A stretch of DNA of 64,000 bases from Lineus longissimus (taxonomy: Eukaryota; Nemertea; Pilidiophora; Heteronemertea; Lineidae), in assembly GCF_910592395.1 (NCBI RefSeq), contig NC_088325.1, forward strand, positions 2,945,501-3,009,500, given 5' to 3'. The notes beneath the pieces were generated by a model that ran no database searches, was not told the origin of the DNA, and saw only the letters and a program-made list of their open reading frames with translations. The position numbers and the translations under genes are program-made. Numbering within the stretch: position 1 is the stretch's first letter; the number at the start of each line of letters is the position of its first letter. Positions 7,121 through 18,820 of this stretch are shown here, piece by piece.

Positions 7121-8368
7121 GAGTGAAGCAATCTGAGAATTCTGGATGTTTACCTGGGCGTCAGAAACCACGAATATGTGCATTTTGTATGGTCCCTTTC
7201 CAGATTTCTTTGTAATAGATAATTGAATACCATCTTTTGTGTTCTGGAGCTTCTTTCCTGATCCGTGAAGACGATTATCCTCAGAAGTTCTCAGGTCCAA
7301 CCATAAACCATAGTGATTAGAATCACCATAGTATTTTTCCATGGTCATGTTACAGTCATGAGTTTTCTTCAAATCTTCAGACATAAAATGTTTCTTGATC
7401 TCCTCCCATTGATCCATCATTCTCATTCCTTCTGGGAACACCTGATTGGCAACACCCTCTATTGTGATCTGCACTTTACTTATGTTAGGGTTTTCAAACT
7501 TCTCTGAATCTCTAGCTCCATCTACATAGTCAGACACAAATAGTAATAATAATCCTTTAATAGACATTCTTGGAAAGTTGATGTTCTCATTAATTAGTGT
7601 TTCATTAGCAGTAACATTGACTGTCTTAAAATGGTCTACCCAATCATAAAATATTGAGAATCCAGAGTTGTACTTGTTACTCAATTGACTAGCAATCATT
7701 TTGTTGGTTACGGTATCATATTCAAAACAAATATTCTCTAGTTTGTAGCCCATGCTAGCTGTGGTTGTGGTGACTATGATTTCCTCCTTTGGTGCTAAAG
7801 TTATTTCAATGATAACATCTTCTTGAATTGGAAACTTGTAAAATGGAGCATGATGATGGAATAGTTCAAAATCTAATGGTATTTTGTACTTCTTGTCAAA
7901 CACTTTCTTTAAAGTCTTTTCATTAGCTGTTTCTCCAGTGACATCAGCTTCAGCGACTCCTGATCTTAATTCTCTAAGATTTTTTGACTGAATACCCTGA
8001 AAAACTCTATCATTTCTTTCTTCTTCTGTAAACCACAGATCTTTAAATGTAGAATAATGACTGTATTCGTCAAGGTCAAATATCTGCTCTGTTCCCCACT
8101 TAACCACCATCTTTGAAATCAGGTTTCTACCAAGATTATTTACAACACTATTTTTAGAATCACCAGAAATGGTTACATCAGCAGACAGATAAAGAGATTT
8201 AGGTACAAAGAATGTATTCTCTCGCAATGCCGGTATTCTAACATACAGTGTTTCTTTGGGGTTAGCAGATGATGGGTTATGAGTAATGATATGATGCTGC
8301 CTCTCAGCTTTTAAACCAAGTGGAATCTTATGTGCCCTTTCGGTATTTAATAAATATCCTGTTGCCAT
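7112..8368 (-). CDS. Major capsid protein, double jelly-roll, 418 aa
   Basis: Capsid building block expected to form pseudo-hexameric trimers. Family-like blocks near the N-terminus are the ETLYVRIPALRENTFFVP and VVNNLGRNLISKMVVKWG strands, followed by FDLDEYSHYSTFKDLW; the second half carries a further beta-rich set (DWVDHFKTVNVTANETL, FPRMSIKGLLLLFVSD). The length is slightly below the usual 450-650. Its place next to the penton-like gene and the TIR is typical. The start at 8368 follows AATAAATAGAAA, a context shared with polB and the 316-aa gene but not the TAAATG type. The final residues ASLQH are encoded by the 34-bp hairpin repeat. Intact. Confidence 0.93.
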   Translation of the reverse strand: MATGYLLNTERAHKIPLGLKAERQHHIITHNPSSANPKETLYVRIPALRENTFFVPKSLYLSADVTISGDSKNSVVNNLGRNLISKMVVKWGTEQIFDLDEYSHYSTFKDLWFTEEERNDRVFQGIQSKNLRELRSGVAEADVTGETANEKTLKKVFDKKYKIPLDFELFHHHAPFYKFPIQEDVIIEITLAPKEEIIVTTTTASMGYKLENICFEYDTVTNKMIASQLSNKYNSGFSIFYDWVDHFKTVNVTANETLINENINFPRMSIKGLLLLFVSDYVDGARDSEKFENPNISKVQITIEGVANQVFPEGMRMMDQWEEIKKHFMSEDLKKTHDCNMTMEKYYGDSNHYGLWLDLRTSEDNRLHGSGKKLQNTKDGIQLSITKKSGKGPYKMHIFVVSDAQVNIQNSQIASLQH

Positions 8369-8447
8369 TTTCTATTTATTTACTAGTAAAATTATGTACA
8401 TGCAGTGAACAGTGCCAACATCATATATCAGGTAAAATGCACGGAAA

Positions 8448-8723
8448 AAAGCTATTGACGTGTACTTTCTGTTGGAATACAGTAAGTCATGATTACATTA
8501 ACCCATTGAACTCTAGTATTCCCTTACCATTTCACTGCAACGCTTCACTGACCATTTCATTGCAACGCTTCACTGGGAATCTAATGAATGATAGAATATA
8601 TGTATTGTGGTGTCTGGTTCTTAGGGGTTTCTAAGCTATTTTGAGACAAAAAGGCCTGTGAGGGTTTTTTGTTAAAATAGCTTAGAATTACCTAGATTCC
8701 TACCACCACAATACATATATTCT
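8448..8723. repeat. Right terminal inverted repeat of Polinton 1
   Basis: About 276 bp that match the complement of 41806-42067. The outer 131 bp (8593-8723) are themselves an imperfect palindrome: 20-bp perfect end arms (8593-8612 with 8704-8723) and an inner CTAAGCTATTTT/AAAATAGCTTAG pair. A short internal direct duplication near 8520-8575 accounts for the extra length over the other TIR. The outermost bases read AG inward. Between 8369 and 8447 only AT-rich leader sequence is seen. Confidence 0.93.
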
Positions 8724-9706
8724 GATACAAAACCTTCATAAATCGAAGAAAGGTTTTTAAGACAAGAAATATGAGCCCTCAAATGAACAACGTTTCCAGG
8801 GAAACCGATTGGCTCCAGCTTTTCGACCAATTATAATTTGCAAAATGCATGACCGTACCAATTTCATATCAACAAATTCACGGAAAAAAACGTTGTAAAA
8901 TGACGACTTGATCCAATGGCCTCTTTCGGTAAAGGAACTCGTAATTATATTAGAACCTCTTGGTATAATCCATGGAAATTAGCTGAGTTAATAGACTTTT
9001 GCCGTGCACATCAATCGTGCCGGCTGAAGCATATAAATAGATACTATTAACATTGTGGCGGTATAGTTCCCGTTGTGTGCCCTCTCACTTTACACCATGT
9101 CAGTAAGTTTTATAAGTGCGAGAGGGCGTGCGTTAAGGTAATAGGCCAAACAGACGTCATCACCCCGGACCTTAAAACAGACTAGCAGCTCCCATTCTGA
9201 CCAGAGTTGCTGATGCCCGATTTTATATGCACCCAGCGAAGATTTTTCAATAAAACACAAGAAAATCTCTATAAATGTCAAGAAAGCACCTGACCACGAA
9301 CGATTAATGACTTCCTTCGGATCTCCGAACATTAACCAAGAGATTTACATCTGACACATATCATTTGATTCAGTAAAGTAGATTTAGGTAAAAGGCAGGC
9401 TCGCATTCAAAGTTCGATAAAGACCACTTTGTTTACATTTGATTCGGGCGAAACCACGGTCATTTTAATAACTCTAAAAAAGCAAACAGGCTGAATAAGT
9501 AATGAATGGATTCCAAATCTTCCCAAAATCCGAATGCAAGCATTTAAATTACGAGATACAATGGTTTCATGCAGAACAAGAGGATTTTATGAGACTTCAT
9601 AGAAAATTTTCCATTGGGTGTATATAAATAATGACCCGATCGACTGTATATGACTGTCTCTGACTCTGCAAACAACTAGGCTAGACCTAAAGAATAATCT
9701 AGTCCA

Positions 9707-9752
9707 GGTAACCTCGACCCTATCCGCTGCAAAGCAGAGGGTCGAGGAAGCC
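9707..9752. repeat. Imperfect palindrome, unit 1
   Basis: Same position in the unit as the perfect palindromes at 14425-14470 and 30004-30049, with mismatches in the right arm (GAAGCC for GTAACC). It follows a TATATAAATA box by about 85 bp. Confidence 0.55.
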
Positions 9753-10364
9753 TCGTTGATTTACCCGATGTGAACCATGCATTTTCAGTGCATACAGTTG
9801 ATGCACAGTCATACAAAGCGCTCTGGTATCGCAAATTATTCACTTGGATCGAGGTTACCCGTCAATCAGAAAAACACGTGGCCGATCACCGGAATCTTAC
9901 GCCCCCAAATCGAGTTCATGACGAGTTTATTGCCGTCAAGTACTCGACTCTGAAATCTGTAAATGGCGGAGACTGGTGAAAGAGACTAAGCATGATCTAG
10001 AACAAAAGAAAACTTAAATCACAAAGTTTGATGAATATTTATAGACTTTCCATTATGACCAACAGCCCCAATTCCTCAATCTATCATGTGCCACCTCCAA
10101 TTCCCGTGGCGCAGTTGCCATCTTTAGATTTCAGTTGCCACTATCAAGACCAACTCATACCAGTTCGCCCACACCAGTCTCCCTGAAGTCATGAATTCAC
10201 AGCATGTGAATTCTCAGTTCGAGTTCTAGTTTATGTTGTTGTTCGCCCTCGCAATTGATATAGACTATAGGTCTTTGATGATTTAGTGTGATCTGCTTCC
10301 TCGGAAATCCAACTCGAATGGTTTGACTAATTTCTGTGATGGCCAATCCTCTCGAAGCGATTTG

Positions 10365-11564
10365 CTAACCCACTGGGGTAAACCGTCCAGCGTATTTTAT
10401 TGTCTCCTTGCTCTGTCCTTTACCCATATCTTTAATAGTTCGTACTGGTGATAATAGAACGCTATTAGTTAGCATTACTAGTCTGCGTTCTGTTCGATAT
10501 TTACTTTGTTTCGTCTGTATTCCAATATGCCAATTACTGACCGAAACAAAAGTCACCGTATTGATCTTTGTTACAGTTTTCAAAGGAGCCAGAGGAGAGC
10601 ATATGTCTCTGATAAATGTTACACTGGAGAAGAAGTTTTTGTTTCCGTGTAAAAATAATAAAGTCGTTGATGCCTTTCGATAGTTCGGACGACGATAGCT
10701 TCCTATGACAGCGCCAGCTATTACAAAGATGTTTGTCAAGCCAATCGGCAAGCAAATAATACATTGTTTAGTTGAACATGGGTGATGACGAGGTAGGATT
10801 ATTGTGTGAAAATGACGAGTTGATATCTCAAACAACTTAAGTACAACCGGTTTATATCCACTTTCCCGCCGCAAGTAGTAGAGCAGCCATAATTTCCCGT
10901 TGAAAATATTTCCAAGCATCAAACTAAAACGAGAGGAAACAGACGCATTATGAACGAGTGCGTAAACATTCCTTTGTTCAGGTTGGTAGACAAGTATATT
11001 TCTTAAGGCATGAACATGTCCTCTATCATGTCGATGAACAAATAGTATCGAATTAGAATTGTCGTCAAACATAAACAGCCTGGCTTCATATTTACTCCAA
11101 ATGACTGATACGGGGGGGGGGGGGGGGGGTTTGAAAACGACTGGTTCAGAAACTCTGTACGTTTGGGTTCTTTTTTCCTGAAAGAGCAGTTGTTAAAGTG
11201 TATGTAGATGAGAGCTGCACTGCTTTTCATTCTTGTTACCACAGAACAGTGAGACTTTAACCAGGGACCAAGAAACTTCTGGAGGGAATGCCTTATGGTA
11301 TGATTTACTGCCACAATTAAAATCATGTTTGACTTTGAGACGGATTTTAGCCTAACCACGATCGAGTCTTGGCATGTGATAAAACCTTACCTCTTGTTGA
11401 TACATAAGCCATCCTGTAGTAATCGCTACATCCTCCCTCTCCAAACATGTTGCCTTCTCACTATGCAGTCGGCAAGCATGGCCGTCATTATGCCCTGGGG
11501 TGTTAATAGTTTTGCAACTTAGCACCAAAAAGCAAACAAATGCGCAATGACACCTCGACCGCAT
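10365..11564 (-). CDS. Secreted-protein gene, array copy 1 (open, rearranged)
   Basis: Two exons: exon 1 11564-11391 (58 codons, signal peptide) and exon 2 11177-10365. The donor is AG/GTAAGG and the acceptor CTCTTTCAG, phase 0. The frame is open throughout. It differs from the intact copies in two ways. An 18-G run (11112-11129) adds four prolines in frame. The middle of exon 2 has lost about 90 codons and carries about 95 bp (10680-10775) not seen in other copies, giving GLTNIFVIAGAVIG-type residues. It may be a functional variant or a recombinant pseudogene. The product family is not recognised. Ends in the common ...RFTPVG tail. Confidence 0.55.
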
Positions 11565-12582
11565 GTTTTTATCAGCAAAACTTGGCTGAATTATTTCTCG
11601 ATCATGTGTAACCTTCTTGTAAATCATGCTTTGGGTTGGGATCATTGTCAGTTATTGCCGAAAATATACGAGACCACTATATCAAACACAGGGTATGATC
11701 ATGACCACTGGGCAGTATTAATAAACGTTGCATTAATTCATCCTTTATCTTGACCTATTCATTACAATAAAAAATCTGATTGGCCTTTACAAACAACAAC
11801 ATTTCAACATGCGAGAGCATCAAAACTAAATCTGTGAAGCCGAATTAGTGCCGATATTTTACAAATGCATGTAATTCAATTTGATAAGAAGCATTTTTGC
11901 CGGCTATTACTGTAGAAGAATTATAATGAAACACACCGCGGCAACACCTTGGATACTTTTATTGAATTTCCCGTTTGTAAGCAACATATTGGCGATGATC
12001 GCTCGACCGGACAATTGATCCGGGTATTTCCGAGTATGATTAGGACAAGCGAACATTGCCGAAAGGAAGGGGACTAAACTGAATGGGGGACTGCCGTACG
12101 AACGCACAAACTGAATCCAAACATGCTCGCTGCAGTGACGGCAAACTCTCCACAAGTTGAACCTCTGCCCGATATGATTCATTATGATATTTGATTCATT
12201 TCTGCTTTCTTTTTGCCATCTATAGTCGATCCTATTATCACTTGAATTACCCTCAAACAGCGTGGTATTCAAATTACTATACCGGCTACTGGCCGCCGGA
12301 TATTGACAATAGACCCGACGAAAATCTTTGTTGGTTGGTGAAATTAAGGGGCGAATGGTTTGAAAGGCGCTGCTGCAGTTTCTTTGAAATTATTGCTGAC
12401 TAATCTTAAAATTTCCTGCGTCATTATATCATGCGGATGAACGAAATCAATATGCAGAGGTTTAGAGTTTTTCGGACAAATTTGTTCCATAGGAATCGAA
12501 TTCTCTATTCAAATGTCGGTAAGAAACGGCATTCGCATGATATTTGGAGCCTACATGCCGTCGACGTAACCGCTCACATACC

Positions 12583-12830
12583 AATCCCGATGGCCCAGTG
12601 GCTCAGGCATCCGCCTCAGAAATGGAAGGTCGAGCAGTCGTGGAAGTCGAAGGTACACCGTGCTTTATGAAATTTGGCACTGTACATAGTTATGTACTTC
12701 CTGTAATCACCTATATGCCGTCGACGAAACCGCAATTGTTCACCTACCGATCCCGATGGCTCTGTGGCCCAGGCGACCGCCTCATCAATGGAAGGTAGAG
12801 CAGTCGTGGAAGTCGAAGGTACACAGTGCT
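12583..12830 (+). repeat. tRNA-Leu/Ser-like repeat pair (SINE-like), unit 1
   Basis: Two diverged direct copies about 166 bp apart. The first begins GATGGCCCAGTGGCTCAGGC, which fits a tRNA A box (TGGCCCAGTGG) in a Leu/Ser-type D arm. A TCGAA core about 50 nt downstream fits a B box at type II (long variable arm) spacing. No clean acceptor stem is seen, so this is not a functional tRNA gene. Similar pairs are near 18580, 22400, 36985 and 41185. Confidence 0.45.
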
Positions 12831-13061
12831 TTATGAAATGCGGCACTCCACTATTAAAACTCTCTCCCTGGTTCAGGAAACGAGACTACGCATTGCTTTA
12901 TTGATCAACAGAAACATAATGTTTTTTTCAAGATGTTGTCTCCGATATCTCACATTCATCGATCGAGTGCGGATTGAAACTAAATGCTGTATTGTTGGGA
13001 GACAATGCCTAGGAAATTAATTTTTTTCTTTCTTGTAGGGAGGGAAACAAGAAATACATAT

Positions 13062-13305
13062 TGTTACGATAGGTCTTAGTCAATCAGACAAAACGTAACA
13101 CAAAACGAACTTCACAAGTCCATTGCACAAATGAACACAAGATCGATTCAAAGAACTACCGATAAGTGTATTTAAAACTGGTACAAAAACTATTATAGAG
13201 AATTAACATCTTTTGACAGTAACGCCATCTTACCCGACGACTTGCGTCGTCTCCAACCAATTCCTAACCGGCCGGGATGACCGAAGACAACCGAAGGAGG
13301 TCACA
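13062..13305 (-). mobile_element. Solo LTR of the Gmr1-like element
   Basis: 244 bp, TG...CA ended on the plus strand, near-identical to the LTRs at 22878-23121 and 28661-28893. Flanks ATAT and ATAC fit a 4-bp target duplication with one change. It sits at the same point of the duplicated block as the full element, so it most simply arose by recombination between two LTRs after the duplication. Confidence 0.88.
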
Positions 13306-15045
13306 ATACGTGTAGTCCAAGTTCAATATTGTCAATGCGACGAGTTGTAAATGCTTTAATATACATTTACAAACTTTCAGAAAAAGACTTCTTAAAAAAG
13401 CTTACACATTTTAAAATAATAATTTGCCGGAAGAAACAAAACCTTCATAAATCGCCGGTCAGAAAGATTTTTAAGACAAGAAATATGAGTACTCAAATGA
13501 ACAACGTTTCCAAAGAAACCGACCGGCTCTACCTGTTCGACCAACTATGATTTGCAAAATGCATGGCCGTACAAATTTCATGTCAACAAGTTCACTCAAA
13601 ACGTTGTCAAATAATGACTTAATCCAATAGCCTCTTTCGGTAAAAAAACTCCTAATTACATTAGAACCTCTTGGTAATATCAATGGAAATTAGCTGAGTT
13701 AATAGACTTTTGCCGTGCACATCAATCGTGCCGGCTGAATCATATTAATAGATACTATTAACATTGTGGCGGTGTAGTTCCCGTTGTTTGCCCTCTCACT
13801 TCACACCATGTCATTAAGTTTAATAATTGCGGGAGGGCGTGCAATAAGGAAAATGGCCTACCTGACGTCATCACCCCGGTTATTCAGATCTCAAAACAGA
13901 CGGCAACACCCATTCTGACCTGAGTTGCTGATGCCCAATTTTATATGCACCCAGCGAAGATTTTTCAACAAAGCACCAGAAAATATTTATAAATGTCAAG
14001 AAAGCACCTGACCACGAACGATAAATGACTTCCTTCGGATCTCCGAACGTTAACCAAATGGTTGACATCTAACACATATCATTTGATTCAGTAAGGTAGA
14101 TTTAGGCAAAAAGCAAGCTCGCATTCAAAGATCGATAAAGACCACTTTGTTTACATTTGATTCGGGCAAAACCACGGTCATTTGAATAACTCTAAATAAG
14201 CAAATAGGCTGAATAAGTAATGAATGCATTCCAAATCTTCCCTACATCCGAAAGCAAGCATTTAAATTACGAGATACAATGGTTTCCTGCAGTACAAGAC
14301 AATTTCATGAGACTTCATAAAATATTTTCCATTGGGTGTATATAAATAATGACCCGATCGACTGTATGTGATTGTATGTGACTATGCAGACAACTAGGCT
14401 AGACCTAAAGAATAATCAAGTCCAGGTAACCTCGACCCTATCCGCCGCACAGCGGAGGGTCGAGGTAACCTCGTTGATTTACCCGAGGCGAACCATACAT
14501 TTTCAGTGCATACAGTGGATGCATACCGAGCGCTCATGTATTGTAGATTTTTCACTAGGATCGAGGTTACCCATCCTATAGAAAAACACTTTACCGGACA
14601 CCTGAATCTTACGCCCCCAATTCGAGTTCATGACGAGTTCATTGCCGTCAAGTACTCGTCTCTGTAATGAGAGAATGGAGGAGACTGGTGAAAGAATCTA
14701 AGAATAATCTAGAACAGAAGAAAACTGAAATCACAAGGTCAGATGAATATTTATAGACTTTCCATTATGATCAATAACTCCAATTCCTTAATCTATCATG
14801 TGCCACCTCCAATTCCTCGTGGCGCAGTTTGCATCTTTAGATTTCAGTTGCCATTATCAAGACCAACTCATCTCAGTTCGCCCCTACCAGTCTCCCTGGA
14901 GTCATGAATTCACAGCTTGTGAATTCTCAGTTCTAGATAATGTTGTTGTTTGCCCACGCAATTGATATAGTCTGTAAGTCTTCGATGATTCTGTGTGATC
15001 TGCTAACTCGGAAATCCTTCTCGAATGGTTTTACTAATTTCGTTG
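13306..15045. repeat. Array unit 2 (short, no gene copy)
   Basis: Contains the first part of a unit up to the palindrome and TATA-like region and then jumps to the next unit start at a C-run/A-run junction (about 15045). The same deletion junction is in unit 5 near 30640. I see no intact gene; the small plus ORF is cut by a TGA. Confidence 0.7.
14425..14470. repeat. Perfect 15-bp-arm palindrome
   Basis: GGTAACCTCGACCCT pairs with AGGGTCGAGGTAACC; after a 2-nt bulge CCGC pairs with GCGG. It lies about 85 bp downstream of a TATATAAATA box (about 14339). A further GATCGAGGTTACCC half site follows about 90 bp on. Confidence 0.8.
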
Positions 15046-15690
15046 ATCGCCCCCCAAAAAAGTACGCAGCGTTAATTCGAAATTAATGAAAGATGGAATT
15101 TTTAAATTTTGCATCCAAATATTATCGATTGATGCTTGTAGTTTCAAAGATTTCGGTATTTATTCTCTCTTGTAATGAGGGATACAAGAAATACATACAT
15201 GTAGTCCAAGTGTAATGCTGACATTGCGACGAGTTGTAAATTCTTATACATTTACAAACTTTAAAAAAATGACTTCTTAAAAAAAGCTTAATACATTTTA
15301 AAATAATAATTTGCCATATGATACAAAACCTTCATTAATCGTCAGAAAGGTTTTTAAGACAAGAAATATGAGTACTCAAATGAACAACGTTTCCAGGGAA
15401 ACCGATCGGCTCGACCTGTTTGACCAATAATGATTTGCAAAATGCATGGCCGTACACATTTCATGTCAACAAGTTCACTCAAACAGTTGTAAAATGATGA
15501 CTTTATCAAATGGCCTCTTACGGTAAAGAAACTCCTAATTATATTAGAACCTCTTGTTAATATCAATGGAAATTAGCTGAGTTAATAGACTTTTGCCCTG
15601 CACATCAATCGTGCCGGCTGAATCAAATAAATATATACTATTAACATTGTGGCGGTGTAGTTCCCATTGTTTGCCCTCTCACTTCACACC

Positions 15691-15846
15691 ATGTCAGTAA
15701 GTGCGGGAGGTCGTGCGGTAAGGAAAATGGCCAAACTGACGTCATCACCCCGGCTATTCAGATCTCAAAACAGACGGGCAAGTCCAATTCTGACGAGAGC
15801 TGCTGATGCCAGATTTTATATGCACCCAGTGAAGGTTTTTCAATAA
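15691..15846 (+). CDS. Small Arg-rich ORF, unit 3
   Basis: 51 codons, same protein as at 19548-19712 but missing four codons after MSVS; the frame is kept. Rich in Arg/Ser, ending HPVKVFQ. The stop overlaps an AATAAA. Function unknown and expression not shown. Confidence 0.35.
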   Translation: MSVSAGGRAVRKMAKLTSSPRLFRSQNRRASPILTRAADARFYMHPVKVFQ

Positions 15847-16108
15847 AGCACCAGAAAATCTCTACAAATGTCAAGAAAGCACCTGACCACGAACGATTAA
15901 TGCCTCCCTTCGGATCTCCGAACATTAACCAAGAGATTGACATTGAAGAGATTGAATTCTCAGTTTTAGTTTATGTTGTTGTTTGCCCACGCAATTGATA
16001 TAGCCTATAGGTCTGCGATGGTTTTGTGTGATCTGCTAACTCGAAAATCCTACTCGAATGGTTTTACTCATTTCTGTGATGGCCAAACCTCTAGTGAGAA
16101 GCGATTTG

Positions 16109-17524
16109 CTAACCAACTGGGGTAAACCGTCTAGCGTATTTTATTGTCTCCTTGCTCTGTCCTTTACCCATATCCTTAATAGTTCGTACGGGTGTTAATA
16201 GAACGCTATTAGGTAGCATTACTATTCTGCGTTCTTCTTCATATTTACTTTGTTTCCGCGGTATCCCAATATGCCAATTACTGACCCAAACAATGGTCAC
16301 CTTATTGATCTTTGTGACAGTTTTCAAAGGAGCCAGAGGAGAGCACATGTCTCTGATAAATGTTACACTGGAGAAGAAGTTTTTGTAAACGTGTAAAAAT
16401 GAAGTCGTCGATGCCTTTCGATAGTTCGAAAAGTAAAAAAAACGCGGGATCGAAAACACTTCCAATCGCGTTCTAGGCTTAGGAAAGACACAATATAATG
16501 CAAGAAATCCTCCATCTTGCCTTTTAAAGAGTAAGACATGACCTTGTCGGCTGACGCAATAATGTCCCTGGTCAGGCTGTCTTACTGTTTGCCAACTGTT
16601 CAGTTTATAAGGCGCCTCCTGCCCACCTATCCAAGTTATATTAGATACGGCGAGAGTCTGACGACGCCAGGTCCGTTTGATAACACAACCTATTACAATG
16701 GTTTTTTTCAAGTGAAGCGGCTGGGTAAACATGGATCCCAAAGTTATGCATGGGTGATGACGAGGTAGGATTATTGTATCATAACAACCAGAAAATAAAT
16801 CAAGCAACTTAAGGACAACCGGTATATATCCTCTTCTCCGGGGAACTTGTTGGAACAGTCATAATTTCCCGTTGTGAATATCACTGTACATTTTATCAAA
16901 ACGAGAGATAACAGACACATTATGAACGAGTGCGTAAACATTCCTTTGTTCAGGTTGGTAGACAAGTATATTTCTTAAGGCATGAACATGTCCTCTATCA
17001 TCTCGATGAACAAATAGTATCGAATTAGAATTGTCATCAAACATAAACAGCCTGGCTTCATATTTACTCAAAATGACAGATACGGGGGGTTTGAAAACGA
17101 CCGGTTCTGAAACTCTGTACGTTTGGGTTCTTTTTTCCTGAAAGAGCAGTTGTTAAAGTGTAAGTAGATGAGATGAGAGCTGCACTGCTTTTCATTCTTG
17201 TTCCCACAGTACAGTGAGACTTTAACCAGGGGCTTCTGGACGGAATGCCTTATGGTATGATTTACTACCACAATTGGTATCAGGTTTGACTTTGAGACAG
17301 ATTTTTGCTATACCACGATCGAGTCTTGGCATGTGATAAAACCTTACCTCTAGTTGATACATAAGCCATCCTCTAGTAATCGTAACATCCTCCCTCTCCA
17401 AACATGTTGCCATCTCACTATGCAGTCGGCAAACATGATGGCCGCCAGTATGCTCTCGAGTATTGATAGTTTTGCAACTTAGCACCAAAAAGCAAACAAA
17501 CGCGCATTGACACCTCGACCGCAT
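16109..17524 (-). pseudogene. Secreted-protein gene, array copy in unit 3 (one nonsense codon)
   Basis: Exon 1 17524-17348 (59 codons, one extra His) and exon 2 17137-16109, the latter 1029 bp as in the intact copies. A single TGG-to-TGA change at 16859-16861 stops exon 2 in the ...HNGKLW block; the frame is otherwise open on both sides to ...RRFTPVG. Splice sites are kept. A young pseudogene, unless the sequence has an error at this base. Confidence 0.65.
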
Positions 17525-18584
17525 GTTTTTATCAGCAAAACTTGGCTGAATTATTTCTCGATCATGTGTAACTTTTTTGTAAAACCTGCTTTGAGTTGGG
17601 ACCATTGTCAGTTATTGCCGAAAATGTACGAAACCACTATATCAAAGACAAGTCATGATCATGACCACTGGGCAGTATTAATAAACGTTGCATTAATTCA
17701 TCCAGCATCTTGACCTATTCAATCAAAGATCTGATTGGCTTTTTCAAACAACAACATTTCAACATGAGAGAGCATCAGAACTATTTCTGTGAAACCGAAA
17801 TAGTGTCGATATTTTACAAATACATGTAATTCTATTTGATAACAAACATTTTTGCCGGCTATTACTTTCGAAGAATTATAATAAAACACCGTGGCAACAC
17901 CTTTGATACGTTTATTGAATTTCCCATTTTCAAGCAAAAGTTGGCGATGATCGTTCGGCCGGACAATTGATCTGGGTATTTCCGAGTATGATTAGGACAA
18001 GCGAACATTGCCGAAAGGAAGAGGACTAAACTGAATGGGAGACTGCCGTACCAAAGCACAAACTGAATCCAAACATGCTCGCTGCAGTGACGGCAAACTC
18101 TCCACAAGTTGAACCTCTGCCAGATATGCCACTCCAAAGTTTATATTTCATTCCTGTATACGTCGTTTTTGCCTTCTATAGTCGATCCTTTTATTACTTG
18201 AATTACCCTGAAACAGCGTGGTAATTCAAATTACTATACCGGCTACTGGTCGCCGGATATTGACAATAGACCTGACGAAATTCTTTGTTGGTTGGTGAAA
18301 TTAGGGGGCGAATGGTTTGAAAGGCGCTGCTGCAGTTTCTTTGAAATTCTTGCGTCATTATATTATGTGGATGAACGAAATCAATTAGCAGAGGTTTAGA
18401 GTTTTTCTGACAATTTTTTTTCCATTTTTGGCCCACCCGGTATCATAACGAACATGTTGTAGTTTTTTCTCCAAACTCGTGAGTGCCAGGAAGGCAGTAT
18501 GAATCAAATTCTCCATTCAAAGGTCGGTAAGCATTCGCATTGCATTGGGAGCCTACATGCCGTCGACGTAACCGCTCACATACC

Positions 18585-18820
18585 GATTCCGATGGCCGTG
18601 TGGCTCAGGCATCCGCCTCAGAAATGGAAGGTCGAGCAGTCGTGGAAGTCGAAGGTACACCGTGGTTTATGAAATTTGGCACTGTATACATATGTTCTTC
18701 CGGTAATCACCTATGCGCCGTCGACGAAACCGTAAAATCTCACCTCCCGATCCCGATGGCCCAGAGGCCCAGGGGACCGCCTCATAAATGGAAGGTTGAG
18801 CAGTCGCTGGAGTCGAAGGT
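18585..18820 (+). repeat. tRNA-like repeat pair, unit 3
   Basis: Two diverged direct copies of the repeat described for unit 1. The second has an A-box-like TGGCCCAGAGG. Confidence 0.4.

Larger units (their letters stand above)
1..8723 (+). mobile_element. Polinton/Maverick element 1, right-hand part
   Basis: This is the right part of a Polinton, a large self-synthesising DNA transposon related to double-jelly-roll DNA viruses. It carries the diagnostic set of protein-primed-type PolB, RVE-chromodomain integrase, A32-like ATPase, penton-like protein and double-jelly-roll major capsid protein. It ends at a TIR whose outer bases are CT (AG on the complement), as usual for Polintons. The left end is outside the window. 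Position 1 aligns with 56524 of the second element and the two stay closely similar up to the window edge. Differences include hairpin-module insertions, a nonsense codon in the integrase and a different repeat region in the HNH-type protein. Confidence 0.95.
8724..13061. repeat. Array unit 1 (left end cut by Polinton 1)
   Basis: Holds the palindrome region (9707-9752, imperfect), the rearranged gene copy (10365-11564) and a tRNA-like pair (about 12583-12830). The stretch 8724-10364 contains no supported gene: the small plus-strand ORF found in units 3, 4 and 6 is here ended early by a TAA. From about 11.28 kb on it is nearly identical to unit 4. Confidence 0.7.

Noticed and set aside
8320-8634. 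104-aa plus ORF across the capsid gene start and TIR
   Set aside because: Antisense to the capsid gene and within a palindrome; a shadow.
12583-12660. Functional tRNA gene
   Set aside because: No acceptor-stem pairing and a poor B box; treated as a SINE-like remnant.
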